Assembly: GCA_031376425.1 (NCBI GenBank)
Contig: JANMDR010000207.1
Coordinates: 1-15,850, forward strand
From: JANMDR01 sp031376425
Lineage (GTDB): Bacteria; Pseudomonadota; Gammaproteobacteria; Burkholderiales; Usitatibacteraceae
Length of the DNA stretch: 15,850 bases
Reading direction: 5' to 3'
Of this stretch, positions 7,901 to 14,305 are shown piece by piece. The position numbers were made by a program, and so were the translations under genes. Position 1 is the stretch's first letter; each line of letters begins with the position of its first letter. Under the pieces are notes generated by a model that worked only from the letters and a program-made list of their open reading frames with translations, was not told the DNA's origin and searched no databases.

Positions 7901-8492
7901 TGTGTTGCTGGCGGGTATTTTGTACGAGCAGCGCGTGCGTAACGGTAAGCGCGGCAAAATGTGCGTGCTGTCCCTTGATGATGGCAGCGCGCGCGTTGAA
8001 GTGGTGGCTTATAGCGAAGTGTTTGATGCTAAGCGTGCACTGGTGCGCGACGATAGTTTGCTAATCATTCGCGGCAAAGTAAGCTTCGATGATTTCTCGG
8101 GCGGCAATAGAGTGATCGCCGATGACATCATGGACCTAGAAGAATTCCGCAAAAAATTCGCGCGTAAAGTAGAACTCAACGTGACAGAGGGTGTGCGAGC
8201 AAGCCAAATTAAACGCGCCTTAGCACCGCATTTAGCGCCTAATTTACCTAACAGCTCCAACGTGCTCATTCACTATCGTAATGCCTTGGCAACAGCCGAA
8301 ATTGCGCTGCCAGAAAAATACAATGTGCGGGTATCAGACGCGCTGGTAGAAACGCTTAACACCATGCTAAAACCCACCAATGTGTACGTGCAATACGATG
8401 CCGCCGCATCCGCCGTACCGCCAGCGCCACGGCAGTACAGCAAAGAGGGCAGGCGTAGTTCGGAGCCGGTGGGGGGAAGATATGAGGAGTAG
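4914..8492 (+). CDS. dnaE: DNA polymerase III alpha subunit DnaE
   Basis: The catalytic subunit of the replicative polymerase. It has 1192 residues from the ATG at 4914, against about 1160 in E. coli. In order: PHP domain (about 11-280, starting FVHLRMHTEYS), palm and finger core with GPGRGSGAGS (376-384) and catalytic aspartates Asp417 and Asp419 (MPDFDIDF) plus Asp571 (KFDLLGL), a YGFNKSHSAAY block, a helix-hairpin-helix region, a beta-clamp-binding motif QVSLF at 927-931, and an OB fold (about 1000-1090, LAGILYEQRV to DDIMDLEEF). A GTG at 4854 could extend it by 20 residues, but the ATG places FVHLR where family members have it. The neighbours are not the usual lpx/rnhB/accA genes. No terminator directly follows. 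Confidence 0.98.
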   Translation: MTQDVLSPSVPFVHLRMHTEYSVNDSIVRHDDAIAAAVRENMPALGISDAANLFGAVKFYSAARKAGVQPIIGCDCVIEKSTANAGKNKPSQDDATRLMLVCRNKAGFLNLSRLLSRAYTENLWRGKPQIKREWLTGEATEGLIALSGAHLGDIAQAIERDEIDAAMAIAKQWALDFPDAFYIELQRIEGNKQESYINAACYIAGQLNLPVVATHPIQFMMPEDFTAHEARVCIARGEVLGDPRRSKDFAPTQYFYTSAQMQALFADIPSALLNSVEIAKRCNFKEILSKPQLPPFPTPNGETADEFLLTQSKVGLEARLAMLFPDVAKRDEVRPRYLTRLEFEASTISRMGFPGYFLIVADFIGWAKKNGVPVGPGRGSGAGSLVAYSLGITDLDPLHYDLLFERFLNPQRVSMPDFDIDFCQEGRERVIEYVKQRYGARSVSQISTFGTMAAKAVIRDVGRVLGMGYNYVDSIAKLIPNQLGITLPEAIKAEPQFNERRDAEEEVAQLLTLALKLEGLVRNVGTHAGGVLIAPGPLTDFTPLYVAEKTEGVVSQFDKDDVEAAGLVKFDLLGLTTLTILEESNALIRRRSYDTSKTEFDIANIPLNDAKSYEIFTKGNTVAIFQFESKGMRDLIVKAKPTSVDDLTALNALYRPGPMDLIPDYIKRKTGVEPIKYPDPRIEPILSPTCGIMVYQEQVMQIAQVIGGYSLGDADLLRRAMGKKKKEEMEQQRSVFVAGATKNQVSAKVATELFDFMEKFAGYGFNKSHSAAYSVLAYQTAYLKTYFPSEFMAANMSCVMDYTDKVMPLVDDCKNNGITVLAPDINTGTVRFEPTDATTIRYGLGAVKGTGRMAIENIEIARKKDGPFKSLLDFVKRIDRHTVNRRAVEALIRCGAFDGMEPNRAALLATLPDAVATAEMAERNAQQVSLFDDSTPEAGGECELANVPMWSERERLNNEKQALGFYLSGHPFNAYAREVRQFVRTPLDELVPSPNFVLLAGILYEQRVRNGKRGKMCVLSLDDGSARVEVVAYSEVFDAKRALVRDDSLLIIRGKVSFDDFSGGNRVIADDIMDLEEFRKKFARKVELNVTEGVRASQIKRALAPHLAPNLPNSSNVLIHYRNALATAEIALPEKYNVRVSDALVETLNTMLKPTNVYVQYDAAASAVPPAPRQYSKEGRRSSEPVGGRYEE

Positions 8493-8508
8493 AGGGAGAA
8501 CTTTCCGG

Positions 8509-8782
8509 ATGTAGAGACCATGAATAAAATTTGGCGCTCTACATGCATAACCAAGGCGGGGTTGCCGCCAGCAAGTCACTTTCTTTTGCTTGTGCAAAAA
8601 GAAAGTAACCAAAGAAAAGCACCCCCGCCTCACCGCTTTTTCCGCGAAAAGCGTGCGGAAAAAGTCCCCAAGTTAATTGCAAAAGTCGGGCGTGGGCAAA
8701 ACTCGCGGGCGATAAAGATTTACTTCGTGGTTAAAGTAGCGGCGCCCGCTCAAACAGTTGCCCACGACATCCCCCGACTTTT
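8509..8782. repeat. Multi-hairpin structured intergenic element
   Basis: Five successive inverted repeats lie here. (1) ATGTAGAG 8509-8516 with CTCTACAT 8537-8544. (2) GGCGG 8555-8559 with CCGCC 8565-8569. (3) ACTTTCTTTTGC 8578-8589 with GCAAAAAGAAAGT 8594-8606 (one bulged A). (4) CTTTTTCCGC 8636-8645 with GCGGAAAAAG 8655-8664, perfect. (5) A long imperfect pair beginning AAAAGTCGGG at 8681 and ending CCCGACTTTT at 8782, with internal GTGGGCAA/TTGCCCAC and GCGGGC/GCCCGC blocks around a small TACTT/AAGTA hairpin. Strings like hairpin 3 followed by GTAACCAAAGAAAAG occur between genes in many proteobacterial genomes (from memory), which points to a dispersed non-coding repeat family. Confidence 0.7.
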
Positions 8783-8861
8783 CCAATGAACTTGGCGGAT
8801 CGGGACGGGATGGTAGTGCCCATAGTTTTGAGACTTCGCTAAAATCGGCGTTGTGCTGTGG

Positions 8862-8895
8862 AAAAAATGAAGATGCCTAAACTTAGGGCATCTTC
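8862..8895 (-). terminator. Rho-independent terminator of the alkB-GNAT transcription unit
   Basis: Read on the minus strand, GAAGATGCC (8895-8887) pairs perfectly with GGCATCTTC (8877-8869) around a 9-nt loop that can itself close further (CTAA/TTAG). It is followed by A and six Ts (8868-8862). This is the canonical stem plus U-tract, 71 bp after the acetyltransferase stop. On the plus strand there is no T-run, so it does not serve dnaE. Confidence 0.85.
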
Positions 8896-8966
8896 GCTAA
8901 CACATCCGTAGTCCGTAGGGCACAATCAGCGTCGCGCCAATTGCGCCGGATGCTTAATGTTTGCGC

Positions 8967-9431
8967 TTAACTCAATTCAAAGCGCATGATCGAAAAATCA
9001 TCCCGCACTTCCTCACGCTTCACTGCCCCTAAGCGCGTATAGAATCCTGGCCCATCGGTGCCAAAATAAAGTGTTTCTATTTGCATGGCGCGTGCCTCTG
9101 CTAACAATGCAGCAACCAACTTGGAGCCAATGCCTTGTCCGCGAAATTCGGCCTGCACCACCATGGCAGCAAGCCACGGCTTTAAATGGGCGCGCTTGGT
9201 GTCATCGTTTTCGATTAAATTTACGGTGCCAACTAGCTTGTCGCTGAGTAGCGCAATTAGACATAGCGGTATTTTTTTAGTGTCTGTCGCTGTGTGCAAG
9301 TGCGCTGTTAAATCAGCCACGGTCATACCGTTTTCAACCGTCACCCAAAACTCGTCGTAAATCATTTGTGCCACGGCGTTGAGGTGCTGCGGATAATTTA
9401 GTAGATGTGTAATTGTTATACGCATGAGCAT
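8967..9431 (-). CDS. GNAT-family N-acetyltransferase
   Basis: A 154-residue single-domain acetyltransferase that would transfer acetyl from acetyl-CoA to an unknown amine. The acetyl-CoA-binding motif A is clear: MVVQAEFRGQGIGSKLVAALL, with Arg97-Gly-Gln-Gly100-Ile-Gly102 as the pyrophosphate loop. The motif B region reads TLYFGTDGPGFYTRLGAV near the C-terminus, and strand-forming LVGTVNLIEND precedes motif A. The start at 9431 (MLMR) is uncertain; an ATG two codons later is equally possible and neither has a strong Shine-Dalgarno. It is the last gene before the terminator and lies 54 bp after alkB, so it may share that transcript. Nothing in the sequence fixes the substrate. Confidence 0.9.
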   Translation of the reverse strand: MLMRITITHLLNYPQHLNAVAQMIYDEFWVTVENGMTVADLTAHLHTATDTKKIPLCLIALLSDKLVGTVNLIENDDTKRAHLKPWLAAMVVQAEFRGQGIGSKLVAALLAEARAMQIETLYFGTDGPGFYTRLGAVKREEVRDDFSIMRFELS

Positions 9432-9485
9432 AGTCTACCGTTGATATTCTGAAGACGCCTAATAATAGGCCATTTCCAGCTCAGT

Positions 9486-10595
9486 CTATTGCGGCGCTTG
9501 CGCATCCAGTCGCGGGTGAATCACCATCCGCCATAGCGGCGGTACTAGCGCTAGTAATAGCATGGCACCATAGCCACCGGGCAATTGCGGTGCGCCATCG
9601 TGATGACGCAAATCTTGGTAGCGTCTCGCGGCATTGGCGTGGTGATCGGAGTGGCGCTGTAGTTGGAACAAAAATGCATTGGTGAAAAAATAGCTGGAGT
9701 TCCACGAATGCATGGGAGTCACTTTTTCAAATCGACCGCTAGGTTCCAGATTGCGGCTTAGGCCATAGTGTTCAACGTAGTTAATAATTTCTAAATGAAC
9801 GATAGCAATGAGTGATTGCGCAAGGAAAAACACTACACCCAGCAACCCAAATTTCCAACCGAAAAATACGGTGAGGGCGCAACTCGTTAGCGTCCACCAA
9901 ATAAGCTCATTGCGCCATGAAAACGCCTTGAATCCGCGTCGGGCTAAGCGTGCCGCTTCTAACGTGAAACCGCCTAGTACGTTGTGGAAAATACTATCTG
10001 GTACAAAGGTATAAATGTTGGCACCGCGTGGAGCACTGGAATGGTCACGCGGTGTGGATACCCAGGCGTGATGACCGTAAACATGCTCGGTTTTGAAACT
10101 GCCGTAGCACACCGTGGCAAGCACTAGGCCCCCCGTGGTTTGTTCTAAACGTGTTGGCTTATGCACTAGCTCATGACCGGCGTTAATGGGCAATATTCCA
10201 CCGATAGCACCAACGGAAATAAGCCAGCCTAATTGCCCAATTAAACTTAACGGCGCTTCGACAAAATAGGCCGCTGAAAAATACAGGGTAATGAGCTGAA
10301 TGGGCAAGATAGAAAGAATAAGGAAGCGATAAAAAAATGCGCCTAATTGACTCCTTGCTGCGGGCTCATCTGGCGCTAAATTCGTTTCATCGCGGCCAAT
10401 TAGATAATCTAGCGCCGTCATTACGCCGTAAATTAAAAACAGCGGAAAGAACGCAAATACATCATGCGCCCCAGTGCGATTGCCAAGTTGTACTGCCCAG
10501 TACAGCGATAGGGGCAGCATTGCTGGCAAAAAGAACGCGATTGCGCGAATGCGCACCATAGCGTGGGCGGAGGGGTTGAATAATTTGATCAACAT
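9486..10595 (-). CDS. alkB: AlkB-type alkane 1-monooxygenase
   Basis: An integral-membrane non-haem di-iron hydroxylase that oxidises the terminal carbon of alkanes or related alkyl chains with O2, using electrons from rubredoxin. It has 369 residues with several hydrophobic segments (about 17-37, 48-66, 90-112, 118-138, 233-268). All family histidine boxes are present: HELVHK (141-146), EHVYGHH (170-176), NYVEHYGL (272-279) and LQRHSDHHA (312-320). There is no fused rubredoxin and none nearby, so electron partners are encoded elsewhere. The ATG at 10595 has GGAG about 9 nt upstream. It starts 24 bp after a small membrane-protein gene on the same strand, so co-transcription is likely. Substrate range is not readable; members also act on fatty-acid or ether chains. 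Confidence 0.93.
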   Translation of the reverse strand: MLIKLFNPSAHAMVRIRAIAFFLPAMLPLSLYWAVQLGNRTGAHDVFAFFPLFLIYGVMTALDYLIGRDETNLAPDEPAARSQLGAFFYRFLILSILPIQLITLYFSAAYFVEAPLSLIGQLGWLISVGAIGGILPINAGHELVHKPTRLEQTTGGLVLATVCYGSFKTEHVYGHHAWVSTPRDHSSAPRGANIYTFVPDSIFHNVLGGFTLEAARLARRGFKAFSWRNELIWWTLTSCALTVFFGWKFGLLGVVFFLAQSLIAIVHLEIINYVEHYGLSRNLEPSGRFEKVTPMHSWNSSYFFTNAFLFQLQRHSDHHANAARRYQDLRHHDGAPQLPGGYGAMLLLALVPPLWRMVIHPRLDAQAPQ

Positions 10596-10619
10596 AATAG
10601 CGCTCCAATTACTTGAACG

Positions 10620-10982
10620 TTAGTCTTCTTTTTTGGTGCTTTTACTAGGGGTAATTAACCAACTTGTCACCGTGGTAATCACGCTATACATTACCGAGCC
10701 TATGAGTGCCGCCATAAAGCCTGATACTCTAAAGCCTGGTACCAGTTCTGCGGCCAGCCAAAACATGAGCGCGTTAATTACAAACAAGAATAATCCGAGC
10801 GTTAATACCGTAACCGGTAGCGTTAGCAATAACAAGGCTGGTCGGATGATGGCATTCACGATACCCAGTACCACAGCGGCGATAATAGCGGCGATGGGAC
10901 TATCGATGCTTACCCCACCATACAAATACGCTACCAGCATAAGCGCTAAACCGTTCACCACAATTCTTAAAATTAAATGCAT
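10620..10982 (-). CDS. Phage-holin superfamily IV-like (YvlD-type) four-helix membrane protein
   Basis: A 120-residue, very hydrophobic protein with four predicted membrane helices (about residues 3-22, 28-50, 55-80, 88-111) and a short charged tail (KSTKKED). The LGIVNAIIRPALLLLTLPVTVLTLGLF pattern, with the N-x4-RP loop after helix 2, is characteristic of the family annotated as mycobacterial 4-TMS phage holin superfamily IV or YvlD. Despite the name, most members are chromosomal proteins of unknown function, and no lysis genes accompany it. The ATG at 10982 follows AGGAG by 6 nt. It is the first gene of the likely unit with alkB, and diverges from panB. Confidence 0.85.
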   Translation of the reverse strand: MHLILRIVVNGLALMLVAYLYGGVSIDSPIAAIIAAVVLGIVNAIIRPALLLLTLPVTVLTLGLFLFVINALMFWLAAELVPGFRVSGFMAALIGSVMYSVITTVTSWLITPSKSTKKED

Positions 10983-11087
10983 ATTTGCTCCTGAAGTCTA
11001 TAAAATGCCGCCTAGTTACTGTTCGCGGTAACACCCGAAATTTTCAATCTGCTATTGTAATCCTTAAGTTACTAATTCGAGGTATTT
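10983..11087. promoter_or_regulatory. Divergent spacer between the holin-like gene and panB
   Basis: This 105-bp spacer must hold the promoters for both outward genes. A GTTAC/GTAAC inverted repeat (11015-11019 and 11028-11032, 8-bp spacer) sits near its centre. I see no convincing -35/-10 pair on either strand. The panB side ends with GAGG 7 nt before its ATG, and the other side with AGGAG. Confidence 0.35.
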
Positions 11088-11924
11088 ATGAGTGTGCATG
11101 CTACTGTTAAGAGATTATCCGTTCCCGCTATTAAAGCCCAAAAATCTAGCGGAGGCGAAAAGTTGGTCATGCTCACGGCCTACACTAAGCCCATGGCGCA
11201 ATTGTTTGATCCGTATTGCGATATTTTACTTGTGGGTGATTCCCTAGGCATGGTGCTTTACGGCATGGAATCAACCTTGGCTGTCACCCTTGAGATGATG
11301 ATTGCGCACACGAAAGCGGTAATGCGTGGTTCGGCAAAAGCCTGTGTGGTGCTCGACATGCCCTTTGGCAGCTATCAGGAATCGAAAGAACAGGCGTTTC
11401 GTAATGCCGCACGGGCAATGGCAGAGAGTGGTGCGCAGGCCGTAAAAATGGAAGGCGGAGCAGAGCTAGCGGAAACGGTGAGTTTTTTAGTGGCGCGGGG
11501 AATTCCGGTGATGGCACATATTGGTTTAATGCCGCAGCATGTGAACACTATGGGCGGTTTTAAGGCGCAGGGCCGTGAGATTGATGCGATTGAAAAATGG
11601 TGCGGCATCGCGAAAACGATGGAAGCCGCCGGTGCCTTTTCGATGGTTATTGAAGGCACCTTAGAACCGGTAGCGCGTGCCGTTACCCAGGCTGTGGGTG
11701 TGCCTACGATTGGCATTGGCGCCTCACCCGCGTGTGATGGTCAGGTGCTGGTAGCTGAAGATGTGCTGGGTTTATTTACCGATTTCACACCGAAGTTTGC
11801 GAAAAAATATGCCAACGTGGCGGATACTATTTCAGCCGCTGTCGCGCAGTATGCGTTGGAAGTGCGTAGCGGTGAATTTCCTACTCCTGCCCATTGCTTT
11901 GGGGTTAAGCAGGATACTAAATAG
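11088..11924 (+). CDS. panB: 3-methyl-2-oxobutanoate hydroxymethyltransferase PanB
   Basis: The first committed enzyme of pantothenate (coenzyme A) synthesis. It adds the hydroxymethyl group from 5,10-methylene-tetrahydrofolate to 2-oxoisovalerate, giving ketopantoate. The 278 residues form a single (beta/alpha)8 barrel. Conserved blocks are LLVGDSLGMVLYG (47-59, Asp51), LDMPFGSYQ (89-97, Asp90), VKMEGG (119-124, Lys120 and Glu122), MAHIGLMPQ (142-150), VIEG (187-190, Glu189 as the probable catalytic acid/base) and IGIGASPACDGQVLV (208-222). The magnesium ligands Asp51, Asp90 and Glu122 are all present. The ATG at 11088 has GAGG 7 nt upstream. panC and panD are not adjacent, unlike in many Proteobacteria, so panB stands alone here. 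Confidence 0.97.
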   Translation: MSVHATVKRLSVPAIKAQKSSGGEKLVMLTAYTKPMAQLFDPYCDILLVGDSLGMVLYGMESTLAVTLEMMIAHTKAVMRGSAKACVVLDMPFGSYQESKEQAFRNAARAMAESGAQAVKMEGGAELAETVSFLVARGIPVMAHIGLMPQHVNTMGGFKAQGREIDAIEKWCGIAKTMEAAGAFSMVIEGTLEPVARAVTQAVGVPTIGIGASPACDGQVLVAEDVLGLFTDFTPKFAKKYANVADTISAAVAQYALEVRSGEFPTPAHCFGVKQDTK

Positions 11925-11958
11925 CGCAGGGTGCTAAATAATAGGCTGGAGAAGCTTT

Positions 11959-12016
11959 ATTTTAGGGCGTTTTAAGCATATTACGTCCTAAAATGTGTCC
12001 ATTATTGTGCTTAAAA
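11959..12016 (+). promoter_or_regulatory. Two interlocking inverted repeats in the panB-eamA spacer
   Basis: Stem A: ATTTTAGGGCG (11959-11969) pairs with CGTCCTAAAAT (11984-11994), 11 bp with one G-U. Stem B: TTTTAAGCA (11970-11978), which is the loop of stem A, pairs with TGCTTAAAA (12008-12016), 9 bp. The topology is that of an H-type pseudoknot or of two mutually exclusive hairpins. It ends 27 nt before the eamA ATG, so it could be a structured leader. No U-tract follows, so it is not a simple terminator of panB. Confidence 0.45.
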
Positions 12017-12043
12017 TTATAAATTAGAACAGGTTTACTCGTA

Positions 12044-12994
12044 ATGGCTATCGCCCCAACGTCTCCGCCACCGCGCTGGCTTGCCAACACCATTCTTGCT
12101 GTTGCGGTACTTATTTTTTCTTCCTCCGCTATTTTGGTGCGGCATGCACAAACAGAAGGGGTTGCTTCGTTTACGATTGCGGTATGGCGTATGGGTTTGG
12201 CTGCTGTGGTGCTTAATATTTTGTTTAGCATTCAGCGCTTGCGCCGTAGTTCTGGTGCCGCCGCTACCACTACCACAATACCGTTTGCTATGACCCCGCG
12301 CGAAATAGGGCTGAGTGCCGTGGCGGGTATATTCTTAGCCGCGCATTTTGCATCATGGATATCTTCCCTTGCCTACACATCGGTAGCAAGTAGCACCGCG
12401 TTGGTAACCACCAACCCTATTTGGATTGCACTTTTTTCATTGCTGGTATTGCGCGAAAAGCTTTCTAAATGGTTAATCGCTGGCGTAGTGGCCGCCCTTT
12501 GCGGCAGTGCCTTGATATTTTTAGCCGATTATTCACGTGCGGCCACGGTGGCTTCTCCTAACCCGCTGTTAGGCAATAGCCTTGCGCTATTAGGCTCATT
12601 AACGGTTTGCGGATACCTGCTAATAGGCCGTAAATTGGGCAATTCCGGTCACCGCGCGCCGCCCTTGCTGCAATATCTCACGGTGGTATATAGTGCCAGC
12701 GCCGTGACCCTTTTATTATTGTGCTTGGTGAGCGGATCGGCGCTAACGGGTTTTAGTATTGGTGCGTGGCTTGCGCTAGCTGGCTTGGCGTTAGGCCCAC
12801 AATTGCTGGGTCATAGCGCGGTTAATTGGGCGTTGCGGCATGTGAGCGCTACCTTTGTGGCAGTGGTTATTTTAGGTGAGCCAGTGGCATCGGCATTGCT
12901 GGCGTGGTTATTTTTTGGCGAGGTTTTTTCAACCATGCAGTTTTGCGGGTTTGTGGTGCTGTTGAGCGGAATTTATCTAGCATCACGAGAGTAA
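12044..12994 (+). CDS. EamA/DMT-family permease
   Basis: An inner-membrane transporter of the drug/metabolite superfamily, usually exporting amino acids or other small metabolites. The 316 residues contain about ten hydrophobic helices arranged as two EamA repeats (about residues 13-165 and 175-312). Typical features are the first-repeat segment LAYTSVASSTALVTTNPIWIALFSLLVLREKL and the second-repeat LGHSAVNWALRHVSATFVAVVILGEPVASALLAWLFFGE. Those are the familiar ends of helices 3-4 and 8-9 with the conserved proline-Glu loops. The ATG at 12044 has only a weak AGG about 10 nt upstream. The gene converges on the LysR gene, with a 17-bp gap between stop codons and no visible terminator. The substrate cannot be inferred. 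Confidence 0.93.
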   Translation: MAIAPTSPPPRWLANTILAVAVLIFSSSAILVRHAQTEGVASFTIAVWRMGLAAVVLNILFSIQRLRRSSGAAATTTTIPFAMTPREIGLSAVAGIFLAAHFASWISSLAYTSVASSTALVTTNPIWIALFSLLVLREKLSKWLIAGVVAALCGSALIFLADYSRAATVASPNPLLGNSLALLGSLTVCGYLLIGRKLGNSGHRAPPLLQYLTVVYSASAVTLLLLCLVSGSALTGFSIGAWLALAGLALGPQLLGHSAVNWALRHVSATFVAVVILGEPVASALLAWLFFGEVFSTMQFCGFVVLLSGIYLASRE

Positions 12995-13011
12995 TGTTTT
13001 TACGCGCAATC

Positions 13012-13929
13012 TTACGTTGGTGTTTTCGCGGCAAGGTGCATCCACAGCGCATTCACAATAGGTTTGGTCGATTGCGACCCCAACATATCGCGATAGAGTC
13101 TAATTTCCATATTGCCGAACCATTTTTCATCACCCGCCAACGCTAAGGTTTTATTGCGTAGTTCGCCCCGTACCGCGCTATCGGGCAGCCAAGCTAGGCC
13201 GAAGCCTTCAGTGGTCATTACTTTCAGTGCTTCCGCCATATCGGTTTCATAGCGGCGTTGAAGATGATTGGGGCGGCGAGCCGCACTTAAAATGATTTCC
13301 ACCATACGGCCTAAATACGCGTTTGGCGAGTAGGCTAAATACGGAATGGGTTCAGCAACACTACCTGGGAGCCGATATTGTGGCTCTCCGGAACGCTGGG
13401 CGCGGGCATAAGGTTTTAACGCTTCAAATCCTAGCTGGAGCATGGCATAGCGTTTGGTATCTAGTTGAATGGGCTGTTCAGGGTGATGATAACAAAGCAA
13501 TAAATCACAATTGCCTTCAACCAGCGACATCACCGCATCATGCACATTTAGCGCGAATAATTTGGTTGATAAAGTACCAAAATTCCGCTCTATACCGGTT
13601 AACCATTTTGGGAAAAAGTTAAGCCCTAACGCATGGGGAATAGCGATGGTGACCGTATCTACCGGTATCGGTCGTTGGCCTCGCAGCATCGAGCGTGCAT
13701 CATATAGTTCGCGCAAAATATTTGCGGCGCGTTCACGAAATGCCTCACCGGCAACGGTGAGGCTGGTCGGGTAATTGCTTCGATCTACCAACTCTGCACC
13801 CAGCCAATTTTCTAATGCGCGGATGCGGCGGCTAAAGGCTGGCTGCGTAACGTGACGCTGTTCGGCTGAGCGCGAAAAACTGCCGGTTTCGGCAAGACTT
13901 AAAAAATCTTCAATCCACTTAATTTCCAT
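13012..13929 (-). CDS. LysR-family transcriptional regulator, HypT-like
   Basis: A 305-residue regulator. The N-terminal winged helix-turn-helix (residues 1-60) reads MEIKWIEDFLSLAETGSFSRSAE then VTQPAFSRRIRALENWLGAELVDR, the standard LysR pattern. The effector domain (about 90-300) contains YLAYSPNAYLGRMVEI, ETDMAEALKVMTTEGFGLAWLP and IRLYRD, which resemble E. coli HypT (YjiE), the hypochlorite-responsive LysR protein that is activated by methionine oxidation. Met209 and Met231 fall in the region where HypT has sensor methionines, but that correspondence needs an alignment. The ATG at 13929 matches the family N-terminus (longer frames back to 13986 run into the upstream gene). It follows the Mth938-like gene by 7 nt, so the two are co-transcribed. 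Confidence 0.92.
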   Translation of the reverse strand: MEIKWIEDFLSLAETGSFSRSAEQRHVTQPAFSRRIRALENWLGAELVDRSNYPTSLTVAGEAFRERAANILRELYDARSMLRGQRPIPVDTVTIAIPHALGLNFFPKWLTGIERNFGTLSTKLFALNVHDAVMSLVEGNCDLLLCYHHPEQPIQLDTKRYAMLQLGFEALKPYARAQRSGEPQYRLPGSVAEPIPYLAYSPNAYLGRMVEIILSAARRPNHLQRRYETDMAEALKVMTTEGFGLAWLPDSAVRGELRNKTLALAGDEKWFGNMEIRLYRDMLGSQSTKPIVNALWMHLAAKTPT

Positions 13930-13936
13930 CACATTC

Positions 13937-14305
13937 TTACCGTAATAGCGCTGCCGCCACGTTACGGCCTTCGCTGAGCAAAACATTGTAAGTTCGGCAA
14001 GCCGCTGGGGTGTCCATCACATCAAAACCAATACCTAACTTGGCAAATTCTACGCCAATACGTGGATCGGGAAATTGAAACTTAGCCCCAGAACCAAACA
14101 CCACTAACTCTGGTTTAAGCGTTAATAAATCAGCAAAAGCACCAAAAGTCATGTTCGGCAAGGCGCTGTTTTCCCAGGGCGAAATCAGATGCTGCGCCAT
14201 CACGATAAGGGGCGTGCCATATGGCGATGCATTAATAAAAATTTCGGTGGTGCTGTGGCCTGTAATTAAGTTTTGACCATCAGTTTTGTGCAAAGTCAGC
14301 TTCAT
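13937..14305 (-). CDS. Mth938-like (DUF498/NDUFAF3-type) protein
   Basis: A 122-residue single-domain protein of the Mth938/Xcc1710/NDUFAF3 fold. Recognisable blocks are GQNLITGHSTTEIFIN (about 10-25), LVVFGSGAKFQFPDP (66-80) and GIGFDVMDTPAACRTYNVLLSEGRNVAAALL (91-121), the last being the family's best-known signature. The eukaryotic relative is a complex I assembly factor; the bacterial role is unknown. The start at 14305 lacks a clear Shine-Dalgarno. The stop lies 7 nt before the LysR ATG. The gene diverges from alaC; from memory, Mth938-like genes are commonly found beside alaC-hom-thrC clusters in Betaproteobacteria, which fits here. Confidence 0.9.
   Translation of the reverse strand: MKLTLHKTDGQNLITGHSTTEIFINASPYGTPLIVMAQHLISPWENSALPNMTFGAFADLLTLKPELVVFGSGAKFQFPDPRIGVEFAKLGIGFDVMDTPAACRTYNVLLSEGRNVAAALLR

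Larger units (their letters stand above)
8493..8966. other. Gene-free, hairpin-rich region after dnaE
   Basis: 474 bp without a convincing gene. Open frames at 8520-8789 (plus) and 8633-8367 (minus) read through the inverted repeats and show no protein motif; I treat them as artefacts of the repeat. The stretch holds a tandem set of hairpins (8509-8782), then about 80 bp of unremarkable sequence, a terminator for the minus strand (8862-8895), and the 3' flank of the acetyltransferase gene. Confidence 0.7.

Noticed and set aside
8578..8606. Hairpin 3 as a dnaE terminator
   Set aside because: The stem is AT-rich, followed by AACC instead of a T-run, and lies 86 bp from the stop; it fits the repeat element better.
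8520..8789. Plus-strand 89-codon open frame (contains LLLVQKESNQRKAPPP)
   Set aside because: It runs straight through the hairpins of the intergenic element, has no protein-family motif and no convincing ribosome-binding site. Similar frames are recurrent artefacts of this kind of repeat.
9455..9470. GCCTA/TAGGC inverted repeat between alkB and the acetyltransferase
   Set aside because: Only five base pairs, with no T-run on the minus strand; too weak to call a terminator.
10620..10982. Prophage lysis holin
   Set aside because: The family name includes phage holin, but no endolysin, spanin or other phage gene is present, and this family is mostly chromosomal and of unknown function.
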